A model generated the notes under the pieces. The model was not told the DNA's origin, did no database searches, and saw nothing but the letters and a program-made list of their open reading frames with translations. Of a DNA stretch of 64,000 nucleotides, positions 45,938 through 53,695 are shown piece after piece. The number at the start of each line of letters is the position of its first letter. Positions within the stretch are counted from its first letter, which is position 1. A program made the translations under genes and the position numbers. Source of the stretch: Sphingobacterium sp. R2 (lineage in GTDB: Bacteria; Bacteroidota; Bacteroidia; Sphingobacteriales; Sphingobacteriaceae); contig NZ_CP142884.1 of assembly GCF_040760075.1 (NCBI RefSeq), positions 3,162,001 through 3,226,000 of the forward strand, given 5' to 3'.

Positions 45938-46804
45938 ATGCCAACAAACTATATTAATTTCAATGGCAATGTAGTGCCGGAAAATCAGGAAATATTTAGC
46001 ATTGAGAATAGAGGTTTTCGTTACGGGGATGGGTTGTTCGAAACCATGCTCTATAAGGATGGTGATATCCGTTTTCTAAATTTTCATGTCGAACGTTTAC
46101 AGAAAGGCATGGAATTGATTCATCTGGACGATGCAAATCTATTTGACGAATTTTTTATTCGTTCGCGGTCTGAAGAATTAATCCGTAAAAATAATATGTT
46201 GGGGCAGCAGGTTCGTATCCGATTGATCGTATTTCGATCAGGTGGCGGTCTGTATAGTCCGACAACTAATAAGCCCGGTTTTGTTTTGCAGGTACAACGG
46301 CTAGAACCCAATCTTCGGGATAAGAAGGTGGGGCTGATCGTCGGCTTGTACAATGAATTTAAGAAACCATATAGCGATCTGTCAAAAATCAAGTCTTTAA
46401 ATGCGCAGATTTATGTTCTGGCCGGTATTTATAAAAAGAAAATGGCGTTTGACGATGTATTGATCCTAAATCAGGAGGGCTATTTATGTGAATCACTGAC
46501 ATCCAATATTTTTGTCTTTTATGAGAAAGTACTTTATACCCCTGCACTGTCCGAAGGATGTATCGAGGGAGTTATGCGTAGGGTAGTCATGGACATGGCT
46601 CAAGATGAAGGTATTGAAGTCGTTGAAGCCCAAATAAGCCCCGAGATTATGAAAAGGGCCGATGAGATTTTTTGTACCAATGCTGTACAAGGTGTGCAAT
46701 GGGTGATGGGGTATAAGCAAAAGCGCTACTTTAATAAAATATCCCGTATTCTGCAGGAAAAACTACTCACTTGGAACTATAATATCAGTGATGAGCAAGA
46801 CTAG
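45938..46804 (+). CDS. Class IV PLP aminotransferase
   Basis: A 288-residue fold-type IV enzyme. 'IENRGFRYGDGLFETMLY' is the family opening, the PLP Lys is in 'SKIKSLNAQIYVLA', and 'LCESLTSNIFVFYE' with 'EGVMRRVVMDMA' follow. Candidates are 4-amino-4-deoxychorismate lyase, D-amino-acid aminotransferase or a branched-chain type, and the sequence does not settle which. It is likely co-transcribed with rluD. Confidence 0.93.
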   Translation: MPTNYINFNGNVVPENQEIFSIENRGFRYGDGLFETMLYKDGDIRFLNFHVERLQKGMELIHLDDANLFDEFFIRSRSEELIRKNNMLGQQVRIRLIVFRSGGGLYSPTTNKPGFVLQVQRLEPNLRDKKVGLIVGLYNEFKKPYSDLSKIKSLNAQIYVLAGIYKKKMAFDDVLILNQEGYLCESLTSNIFVFYEKVLYTPALSEGCIEGVMRRVVMDMAQDEGIEVVEAQISPEIMKRADEIFCTNAVQGVQWVMGYKQKRYFNKISRILQEKLLTWNYNISDEQD

Positions 46805-46843
46805 CACGGTAGAGTCATAGTGCCAAGAGAGGCAAGAATTTAG

Positions 46844-46871
46844 AAAGGGCGGGAATTAATCCTGCCCTTTT
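46844..46871 (+). terminator. Terminator after the class IV aminotransferase
   Basis: A 10-bp stem (AAAGGGCGGG with CCTGCCCTTT, one G-T pair) and 7-nt loop end in T. It overlaps the stop of the convergent FMN reductase gene. Confidence 0.8.
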
Positions 46872-47434
46872 GTAGTTATAGATTGCTCAGCCCATTGCTC
46901 AAATGCATCCTTGAAGCTATTTAGAAAATCCTTCGTTTCTTCAGATTCAATTTTTCCGTCAGATCCGATACTGGACTCAATATTACCGATATATGCTTCG
47001 GGTTGTTGCATTGTCAAAAGATTGACGAATACAAGCGACTGCCGCAGATGATGATTGGCACCAAAACCGCCTAATGCACCAATGGAAGAAGATATTATTG
47101 CAGCAGGTTTGCCATCCCAACTGTTCTTACCATACGGTCTTGACCCCACATCGAGTGCATTTTTCAATACAGCAGGAACTGAACGGTTATATTCTGCCGT
47201 GATAAAGAGTACAGCGTCCAATGCATTAACCTCTTGACGAAATCTTGTATAGCTAGCCGGCGGAGTGCCTTCATCATCGAAATCCTGATTATACACAGGA
47301 AGATCGCTAATATCGATCAGGCTATAGCGAAATTTAGATTCCTCCTGATCAACGATGTACTCCGCAATCTTTTTATTAAAAGAGTTTTTTCTTAAGCTAC
47401 CAACTAATATACCTACGTTATATGTGCTCATCAT
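46856..47434 (-). CDS. NADPH-dependent FMN reductase-family protein (second)
   Basis: A 192-residue flavodoxin-like reductase. 'VGSLRKNSFNKKIAEYI' is the FMN phosphate loop, 'FITAEYNRSVPAVLKNALDVGSR' the central motif, and 'SSSIGALGGFGANHHLRQ' the next. The motif pattern is closer to the classic chromate/quinone/azo reductase type than the member at 43.2 kb. It converges on the class IV aminotransferase gene. Confidence 0.93.
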   Translation of the reverse strand: MMSTYNVGILVGSLRKNSFNKKIAEYIVDQEESKFRYSLIDISDLPVYNQDFDDEGTPPASYTRFRQEVNALDAVLFITAEYNRSVPAVLKNALDVGSRPYGKNSWDGKPAAIISSSIGALGGFGANHHLRQSLVFVNLLTMQQPEAYIGNIESSIGSDGKIESEETKDFLNSFKDAFEQWAEQSITTKGQD

Positions 47435-47640
47435 ATCTGTTGTTAAAGTTTCTATTAACTATTATCTATTATTTGAACAACATAGTATCCAATAATGTTT
47501 TCACTTTATTGTGAATAATCAGGTTAGTCAAGGTGTTAATAATGAGTTTTTTATCAATTAGTTAACAAAAATTAACATTTTGATATTAATCTTTTGCATG
47601 CAGTTTGTTGTCGTATTGTAAAGAAGAAATTACAAACTAA

Positions 47641-47648
47641 GGGAGGAG
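47641..47648 (+). promoter_or_regulatory. Unusually strong Shine-Dalgarno sequence
   Basis: GGGAGGAG lies 6 bp before the ATG at 47655. Strong Shine-Dalgarno sites are uncommon in Bacteroidota and none of its neighbours has one, so high or special translation is suggested. Confidence 0.65.
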
Positions 47649-47654
47649 TTACTT

Positions 47655-48167
47655 ATGAAAAAATTGCTTTATGCAGCTGCTGTCATTGCAGGCCTTTTTA
47701 TGGTGAATGCTGCACAGGCGCAAGTCAGTATTCGCGTCAACATCGGAAGTCAGCCTAGTTGGGGCCCAGTTGGTTATGATTATGCCAGATATTATTATAT
47801 TCCAGAGTATAATATGTATTACGATGTGCCCGCGAGATGTTATGTTTATTACGACCATGGCGGCTGGGTAAGGAGAGCTAACCTTCCAAGAAGATATAGA
47901 CATTATGATTTTTACCGAGTGCACAAGGTGGTTATTAATGACCGTACACCGTGGCATCATCACGACCGGTATAGAAGTCGTTACGGGGGATACCGCGGAA
48001 GACAGGTGGCAATTCGCGACAGCCGTCACGGCGGTGGGTATTCATTTGCCAGCGAGCGCCGCAAGGTAAGCCGTGGACATTCATGGAACGAAGGTCGTCG
48101 ACAAGATAGAGGACATGGTCATCATGGACGCGGTATTGGGCATGGACCTGGAAAGCACAGGCACTAA
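47655..48167 (+). CDS. Secreted basic Tyr/Arg/His/Gly-rich protein
   Basis: A 170-residue protein with a clear signal peptide ending 'NAAQAQ' (about residue 23). The mature part is dense in Tyr, Arg, His and Gly ('YDYARYYYIPEYNMYYDV', 'RSRYGGYRGRQ') and ends in a Gly-His-Arg-rich tail ('GHGHHGRGIGHGPGKHRH'), which could bind metal, polyanion or cell wall. No domain was recognised, although the first part resembles small periplasmic proteins found in many Bacteroidota. It has its own terminator. Confidence 0.8.
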   Translation: MKKLLYAAAVIAGLFMVNAAQAQVSIRVNIGSQPSWGPVGYDYARYYYIPEYNMYYDVPARCYVYYDHGGWVRRANLPRRYRHYDFYRVHKVVINDRTPWHHHDRYRSRYGGYRGRQVAIRDSRHGGGYSFASERRKVSRGHSWNEGRRQDRGHGHHGRGIGHGPGKHRH

Positions 48168-48221
48168 TTCGTTACATTGAAATACGATCGTTTAATTGAG
48201 TACGTCGTTCAATTGAAGTAT

Positions 48222-48260
48222 AAAGAAGAATCTATAAGGCCATAGATTCTTCTTTTTTTT
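48222..48260 (+). terminator. Terminator of the secreted basic protein gene
   Basis: A 14-bp stem (AAAGAAGAATCTAT with ATAGATTCTTCTTT, 6-nt loop) runs into T at 55 bp after the stop. Confidence 0.88.
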
Positions 48261-48290
48261 ACTCCTAAATAAATTAAAAAACAGAATACC

Positions 48291-48318
48291 TTGATTCGTA
48301 AAAATTATCTTATTTTTG
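48291..48318 (+). promoter_or_regulatory. Promoter of the polysaccharide deacetylase gene
   Basis: TTG (48291-48293) and TATTTTTG (48311-48318) are separated by 17 bp, a full match to the Bacteroidota sigma-factor consensus. The leader is about 80 nt. Confidence 0.7.
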
Positions 48319-48401
48319 CGCTACAATAAATCTATCGGAGCTGCATGTCGTGTCTACCATAGGTTTGTGAAACAATAGCAATGTGTAAGTTAATTTTTGT
48401 A

Positions 48402-49325
48402 ATGAGAAAAGGGATTCGTTTCGGTGCGGTATGGGTAGGGATTGTTAGTTTAGGGTTATATGCCTGTAATCAAGGTGGGGAAAGCAAGGTTAAAAATGGT
48501 GGTACTCCGGATGATTCCATCCCGGCCGTAAAAGATAGTTTAGTTACAGTGCAGGACTCGGTCAGTAGCGTAGATTCTTTACAAAAAGACACCCTGAATA
48601 AAATAGAGGAAGGTCAGCGCTTTAAAAGCGCCAAGGATACAACTGTATTATTGACCGATACTGTTTCTCCGCGTTATATATATCTTACTTTTGACGATGG
48701 GCCTCTGAATGGAAGTCAGTATCTTGATTCCATTGCAACTGCAAAAGGTATTAAAATCAATACTTTTCTGATCGGTCATCATGATAAAATGAGTAAGAAG
48801 TTGCACAGCTATACCGAACGTTACAAGCGTAATCCTTTAGTTGATTGTTATAACCATAGCTTTTGGCACGCACATGACAAGTATACTGTATTTTATTCCA
48901 ATCCGCAGGCTGCTTTTGAGGATTTTGAACTTGCTGAGCAATCCTTGGGGCTCGAGCATAAAATCGTGCGATTGCCAGGAAGGAATATCTGGTATATCGG
49001 AGACCGTAAGAAAGTTGATTTAAAAACAGGGGGGTCGACAGCCGAATTACTACATCAGAATGGTTATAAGGTCATTGGTTGGGATTGTGAATGGAAAATT
49101 AATGGTGTGACGGGAAAGCCAGACCTGTCCGTAAATCAATTATATACCCAAATGAAGAATCTACTTCGTAAAGGAACGTCGTATACGAAAAACAATGTGG
49201 TACTGTTGACACATGATAATATGTACCAGACTAAAAAAGGGCAGCGACTTTTATCAGATTTAATCGATAGCCTAAAACAACATCCAAACTATCACTTTGA
49301 GTTTGTGCGGAATTATCCCAGATGA
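48402..49325 (+). CDS. Polysaccharide deacetylase-family lipoprotein
   Basis: The ATG at 48402 gives the cleaner lipoprotein signal (hydrophobic run, 'LYACNQ'), so it is preferred over 48381; 307 residues. After a Ser/Asp-rich linker (to about residue 85) comes a NodB-type domain: 'IYLTFDDGPLNGS' (metal and catalytic Asp), 'DCYNHSFWHAH' (metal His pair) and 'VRLPGRNIWYIG' further on, ending with 'VVLLTHDN'. It probably deacetylates an envelope glycan. The substrate is unknown. It is anchored in the envelope. Confidence 0.9.
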   Translation: MRKGIRFGAVWVGIVSLGLYACNQGGESKVKNGGTPDDSIPAVKDSLVTVQDSVSSVDSLQKDTLNKIEEGQRFKSAKDTTVLLTDTVSPRYIYLTFDDGPLNGSQYLDSIATAKGIKINTFLIGHHDKMSKKLHSYTERYKRNPLVDCYNHSFWHAHDKYTVFYSNPQAAFEDFELAEQSLGLEHKIVRLPGRNIWYIGDRKKVDLKTGGSTAELLHQNGYKVIGWDCEWKINGVTGKPDLSVNQLYTQMKNLLRKGTSYTKNNVVLLTHDNMYQTKKGQRLLSDLIDSLKQHPNYHFEFVRNYPR

Positions 49326-49346
49326 TGAAAATAGTTAAAAAATAAG

Positions 49347-49388
49347 AAGGCTTAAAAAGAGCGGGTTACTCCACTCTTTTTAAGCCTT
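49347..49388. terminator. Bidirectional terminator
   Basis: A perfect 15-bp stem (AAGGCTTAAAAAGAG with CTCTTTTTAAGCCTT, 12-nt loop) separates the convergent deacetylase and PhnA-like genes. Confidence 0.88.
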
Positions 49389-49410
49389 TCGCTTTTGAAA
49401 GTGGCGATAC

Positions 49411-49992
49411 TTAGTTTTGCTTACGGAGATATTTGGTTAAAATAACGATCGTCTGACCTTCAATCTTTCCTTCAATCTGCTCGATATTGTTGGCTACCAG
49501 TCTGATATTCTTCACAACTGTACCTAACGTGGCTTTGAGAGAAGAGCCCTTTACGTCGAGTGTTTTTGTTAATACAACCGTGTCACCTTCAAAGAGTCTT
49601 TGACCAATGCTATCTTCATGAAAGGAAACATAGCCGTCATTTTCGTGGTCGCCGGTTTTTTTAGCTTCAGCTAACGTTTCGTCATCCAAATATAAAATAT
49701 CCAATGCTTCCGATGCCCAGCCTTCATTTTTTAAACGGCTTAACATCCGCCAACATACAATTTGTACAGCCGCATTTTCAGACCACATCGCATTTGGAAG
49801 AAATTTCCAGTCTTCGGGATTTAATTGTTCTGTTTTATTGAGCTGGTTGACTAATTTTTCTGAAATCAGTAAGGTATTGTCCAAATTTGCCGTTATTTCT
49901 GGAGGTAGTGTATAGGCAACTAATGTCAATTCATTGCCCGTTAATTCACATTTTCCACCAGCTCTCGCCTGTAATTGTTCTTCTAACTTCAT
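49411..49992 (-). CDS. PhnA-like protein with degenerate zinc ribbon
   Basis: Met16 of the longer frame (49992) matches the usual PhnA start 'MKLEEQLQARAGGKCELTG' and is preferred; 193 residues. The C-terminal PhnA domain is clear: 'GQRLFEGDTVVLTKTLDVKGSSL' and 'GTVVKNIRL...IEGQTIVILTKYL'. In relatives the N-terminus is a zinc ribbon with two Cys pairs. Here a single Cys remains in the first pair position and the second pair is absent. A role in phosphonate use is not established for this family. Confidence 0.85.
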   Translation of the reverse strand: MKLEEQLQARAGGKCELTGNELTLVAYTLPPEITANLDNTLLISEKLVNQLNKTEQLNPEDWKFLPNAMWSENAAVQIVCWRMLSRLKNEGWASEALDILYLDDETLAEAKKTGDHENDGYVSFHEDSIGQRLFEGDTVVLTKTLDVKGSSLKATLGTVVKNIRLVANNIEQIEGKIEGQTIVILTKYLRKQN

Positions 49993-50273
49993 ATCTATTT
50001 TTTGAAAGTCCAAACTTAGCCAAATTTGTTCTGACACACAATGACCAATATCACAACTTTACTAATTTTGCCGCCTCTAGTGCTATTTTAATGCATTACT
50101 TTGGATGATGAACATCTTTCGATAGCGGTGAATTTATGGACCTAAAAAATGTTGGCCTGCAAAATGCGTTACAATTTTTTTCTTAAAATAAAACCTCTGT
50201 ATCTAGAATGTTGGTATTGATTTTGTATTAGTCCAGCTTTGGAAACGAATATTAACTATAATTTGGCAATACT

Positions 50274-51143
50274 ATGAAATGGCAAGGTGGAAAACAAAGT
50301 GGTAATTTTGAAGACCGCAGGGGGATGTCGGGGGGTGGAAAAATAGCATTAGGAGGAATAGGGGGAATTATTGTTTTAGTCATAGGATTTCTGATGGGAG
50401 GAGATCCGACGCAACTCTTACAACAAGCCCAAAATATGGGGGCGCAGACCGAACAGTCGGGGCAGCCGCGTGAGTTAAATCCTGAAGAAAAAAGGCTAAC
50501 AGAGTTTTCATTGACTGTGCTCCAAAGCACCGAAGATGTCTGGACAAAGCTATTTAAAGAACAAATGCAGAAAAACTATACACCAACAACACTCGTATTT
50601 TACGATGGTGGCACGCAAACAGACGGTTGTGGTATGGGACAAGCGTCTTATGGCCCATTCTATTGTCCTGGTGATCAAAAAATTTACCTCGATTTAAGCT
50701 TTAGTAAAGAGTTGTCAGATAAATTTGGCGCAAAAGGAGAATTCGCGATGGCTTATGTGATAGCACATGAGGTTGGACATCATATTCAGCAGTTGGTTGG
50801 ACTGTTACCCCAAACCAATGCAGCACGCGCTAAGCTTAGTGAGCGGGAAAATAATAAAATCTCTGTCATGACCGAACTACAGGCGGACTTTTATGCAGGC
50901 GTATGGGCACATTATCTCAACGAGTATACCGATATAAAAATTGATTATAACGATATTATGGATGGCATGAAAGCGGCTGAGGCGGTCGGCGATGATAAGC
51001 TGCAAACAGAAGCACAGGGTTATGCTGTACCCGAATCATTCACCCATGGAACATCTGCACAGCGAATGGCCTGGTTTAAAAAAGGATATGATTCTGGGGA
51101 TATGCGATCGGGTAACACTTTTGAGGACCCAAGCCTGAAATAA
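50274..51143 (+). CDS. Putative neutral zinc metallopeptidase (YpfJ-like)
   Basis: A 289-residue protein opening 'MKWQGGKQSGNFEDRRG' and a single membrane anchor ('LGGIGGIIVLVIGFLMGG'). The peptidase domain carries the HExxH-type motif 'IAHEVGHHIQ', followed by 'ELQADFYAGVWAHY' which provides the third metal ligand region, and 'GYAVPESFTHGTSAQRMAWFKKGY' near the end. It is anchored in the inner membrane, domain in the periplasm. It matches the uncharacterised YpfJ/KPN_02809 family. Confidence 0.93.
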   Translation: MKWQGGKQSGNFEDRRGMSGGGKIALGGIGGIIVLVIGFLMGGDPTQLLQQAQNMGAQTEQSGQPRELNPEEKRLTEFSLTVLQSTEDVWTKLFKEQMQKNYTPTTLVFYDGGTQTDGCGMGQASYGPFYCPGDQKIYLDLSFSKELSDKFGAKGEFAMAYVIAHEVGHHIQQLVGLLPQTNAARAKLSERENNKISVMTELQADFYAGVWAHYLNEYTDIKIDYNDIMDGMKAAEAVGDDKLQTEAQGYAVPESFTHGTSAQRMAWFKKGYDSGDMRSGNTFEDPSLK

Positions 51144-51169
51144 GGTTGATTTTAATGCAATAAAAAAAC

Positions 51170-51200
51170 ACTTGAGCACAACGTGATCAAGTATTTTTTT
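51170..51200. terminator. Bidirectional terminator
   Basis: A 10-bp stem (ACTTGAGCAC with GTGATCAAGT, one mismatch, 3-nt loop) is followed by T on the plus strand and preceded by A. It separates the metallopeptidase and the convergent LuxE-like gene. Confidence 0.85.
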
Positions 51201-51254
51201 TATTTAAGTACCGGCAATCGGGTACAATGCTATCTTATACTCTTTTTTAAATCC

Positions 51255-52235
51255 TTATTGAACCAGCAAGTTGCAACCCCGTATATCACTTTGGTCAAAG
51301 CGGCCCAATATTTCAAAGGATCCATTCGCATGTACTTTCCCTAGATCCTGTGTTGCGATAAACGAACAGGAATAACGATTCGCTAGATCGATAACATTAA
51401 TTCCTCCAGATTTATTTGAATCAATCAAACTCAGTGGATCATTCGTATCCCGGATCAGTATTTTCATCCATTTTGGTAGCTGAAAAATTCCTTGACCAGA
51501 GGAATAGCCCTGAGATAGCAGTTCCGTCATTCCATATTCAGAGTGAATTCCGACCACACCAAACGCTTTTTCAAGAAGCTGATGGATTTCTTCTTTGACC
51601 ATTTCCTTGCGCTTTCCTTTCATTCCTCCTGTTTCCATAATGATTAATTCTGGAAAATCGAAGGCATATTGTTCGATAAAATCGAGAAGCGCATACGTTA
51701 CTCCAAAGAGAATCGTCTTCGTCCCCTTATTTTTGAGCTGTACAAGGGTTTTGTATAGCTCTTGATGGTTATACAGAAAGTAATTGCTTTCAGGTTGGTC
51801 ACTTTGTTCCATAAGATCGTCAACCATATATATCAAAGAAGATCCACTTCTCTCCAAGTAGGATGGGAGAAGCGCGAGTACGGCAATATTGCTCAAAGGG
51901 CCGTAGAAATCTTCGAAGATCCCACGAAAGGTACGCTCATAGATATTGAGGTCGGCTACATAATGTTTTGAAGTAATCATTCCCGTTGTACCGGAGCTGG
52001 AAAAGACTATTTCAGCCTCCATTCCTTCGGTGATAACCTGCTGGGTTTTGAAAAATTCAATGGGCAGGAAAGGAATCTGCGTATAGTGTTCAATGGGGGC
52101 CTTATCCTTTCCCAGGATGCGGATATAGTCCCGATAAATTTTACAATGCTGGCTTTGGAATTGGTAGATCTCTAAACACTGCTGATTAAAATCGTCCTCG
52201 GTTTTAATCTCAAAAAAATCCTTCCAATTCGTCAT
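51255..52235 (-). CDS. LuxE-like acyl-protein synthetase
   Basis: The ATG at 52235 (Met9 of the frame) is preferred; 326 residues. It is an adenylate-forming protein of the LuxE type: 'IPFLPIEFFKTQQV' and the nucleotide-binding 'FSSSGTTGMITSKHY', then 'HSEYGMTELLSQGYS' and 'LANRYSCSFIATQDLG'. LuxE activates fatty acids as acyl-AMP and transfers them to a protein. Without luxC/luxD the partner here is unknown, and in Bacteroidota it is not part of bioluminescence. It stands alone on its strand. Confidence 0.88.
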   Translation of the reverse strand: MTNWKDFFEIKTEDDFNQQCLEIYQFQSQHCKIYRDYIRILGKDKAPIEHYTQIPFLPIEFFKTQQVITEGMEAEIVFSSSGTTGMITSKHYVADLNIYERTFRGIFEDFYGPLSNIAVLALLPSYLERSGSSLIYMVDDLMEQSDQPESNYFLYNHQELYKTLVQLKNKGTKTILFGVTYALLDFIEQYAFDFPELIIMETGGMKGKRKEMVKEEIHQLLEKAFGVVGIHSEYGMTELLSQGYSSGQGIFQLPKWMKILIRDTNDPLSLIDSNKSGGINVIDLANRYSCSFIATQDLGKVHANGSFEILGRFDQSDIRGCNLLVQ

Positions 52236-52436
52236 AGCATTTAAAAATTTGATAGACAAAATTAATTAAAATTTAGAAACATTAACAGGTCTTATTGTTT
52301 CAGTTTTATCGAAAGCGTAGTGATATTGAATGATAGCATAGCCGATGAGCAGTGTAGGTAATTATTCTTCGGACTAAGCTGCAGTGCACTTATTCAATTG
52401 TGTACTATAGGAAAACGCATGTCCTACAAATCGTCT

Positions 52437-52479
52437 AACAAGCTCAGATCCAATTTTAAAAAAAGCATCTGAGCTTGTT
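52437..52479 (-). terminator. Stem-loop downstream of fabG
   Basis: A perfect 13-bp inverted repeat (AACAAGCTCAGAT with ATCTGAGCTTGTT) has a long 17-nt loop and little T tract. Probably the fabG transcript end. Confidence 0.45.
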
Positions 52480-52484
52480 CAATT

Positions 52485-53228
52485 TTATAGCATACCGCCG
52501 TCAACAGGAAGGACCTGACCGGTTACGTATGCCGATAAATCTGATGCTAAGTAAAGACAGGCATTAGCAACATCTTCCGGCTGTCCAGCACGTTTCAACG
52601 GAATTCCTGCTTCCCATCCGGCAACAACTTTCGGATCCAATACATCCGTCATTTCCGTCCGTATAAAACCTGGAGCAACCACGTTCGCACGGATATTTCG
52701 CGAACCTAATTCTTTTGCGACAGATTTTGTAAATCCGATAATACCTGCTTTTGATGCAGCGTAATTCGCCTGACCAGCATTTCCCTGAACACCCACTACG
52801 GAAGACATATTAATAAATGAACCTTTGCGGTTTTTCATCATAATTTTTGAAGCTGCCTTGGTCACGTTAAAGACCGATTTTAGATTGACATTTAAGACAT
52901 CGTCCCAATTTTCTTCAGTCATACGCATCAATAAGCCGTCTTTTGTGATACCGGCATTGTTTACGACAATATCCAGTCCGCCGAAATCGGCAACAATGGA
53001 GTTGACTAATTGTTCTGCTTCTTCAAATTTTGAAGCATCAGAACGATAGCCGATTACTTTCGTACCGAAAGCCTGAAGCTCCTGTTCTAACGCCTGTCCT
53101 TTTTCGACAGAAGAAAGATAGGTGAAAGCGACGTTAGCACCATGTTGTGCAAAAACTTCTGCAATTTTCCTTCCGATTCCTTTCGATGCTCCTGTTATTA
53201 AAGCGATTTTTCCTTCGAGTATTTTCAT
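52485..53228 (-). CDS. fabG: 3-oxoacyl-ACP reductase
   Basis: A 247-residue classical SDR: cofactor loop 'ITGASKGIGRKIAEVF', 'VNNAGITKDGLLMRM', catalytic Ser in 'INMSSVVGVQGNAGQ', 'NYAASKAG' (Tyr, Lys), and FabG-typical 'VAPGFIRTEMTD' and 'GQVLPVDGGM'. It reduces beta-ketoacyl-ACP with NADPH in fatty-acid elongation. It appears monocistronic. A structured leader candidate lies upstream (53259-53375). Confidence 0.93.
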   Translation of the reverse strand: MKILEGKIALITGASKGIGRKIAEVFAQHGANVAFTYLSSVEKGQALEQELQAFGTKVIGYRSDASKFEEAEQLVNSIVADFGGLDIVVNNAGITKDGLLMRMTEENWDDVLNVNLKSVFNVTKAASKIMMKNRKGSFINMSSVVGVQGNAGQANYAASKAGIIGFTKSVAKELGSRNIRANVVAPGFIRTEMTDVLDPKVVAGWEAGIPLKRAGQPEDVANACLYLASDLSAYVTGQVLPVDGGML

Positions 53229-53258
53229 CTGTATAAGTTATTTATCTTTAATTATTTA

Positions 53259-53375
53259 CGATACGACATAGAGCCATCGTCCCGACTTCCTGCTGCGTTG
53301 CTCATCTCACTCATTATGGAGATCAATACCAAACGTGCTCAATTCCTTCGGCCGCCATCTAGCTATGCCACAACG
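53259..53375 (-). ncRNA. Candidate structured leader RNA or small RNA
   Basis: The 467-bp gap before mqo has unusually base-balanced sequence here in an otherwise AT-rich setting. On the minus strand the ends can pair over 13 positions (CGTTGTGGCATAG with CTATGTCGTATCG, three G-U pairs and one mismatch), enclosing an inner hairpin (ATCTC/GAGAT). It ends about 30 nt before the fabG start. On the plus strand pairing is weaker, but a T8 run follows at 53379, so a plus-strand small RNA (6S-Flavo class, for example) cannot be excluded. No known class was recognised. Confidence 0.38.
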
Positions 53376-53647
53376 ATTCTTTTTTTTATTTTTTATCGCT
53401 GTCGTCTATAGACATTTTGCAAAAATGTTAAAACTATATTATAACACAAAATCTTTCGATAAATAAGGTTTTAAATTAGCAGAACATGATGCCAGCTGCG
53501 GATGTTTACAAAGGCGTTGCTTTTTATTTTTCTAGCAAACGGATTTCGTGTTTAGCAGTAAGCGTTTACTCACTTTATATAATTTTAATAAATCCATGGT
53601 ATTTTTGAATAAGTGCCTCTAAAAAGTACAGTTTTTTGACAAAAGAC

Positions 53648-53679
53648 TTGGACGTTTATCAAAAACTATATTAAATTTG
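53648..53679 (+). promoter_or_regulatory. mqo promoter
   Basis: TTG (53648-53650) and TAAATTTG (53672-53679) are spaced by 21 bp, a full consensus match. The start codon lies 16 bp after the -7 element. The rest of the region from 53400 is AT-rich and shows nothing else. Confidence 0.75.
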
Positions 53680-53695
53680 CATCAATCACAAAAAC

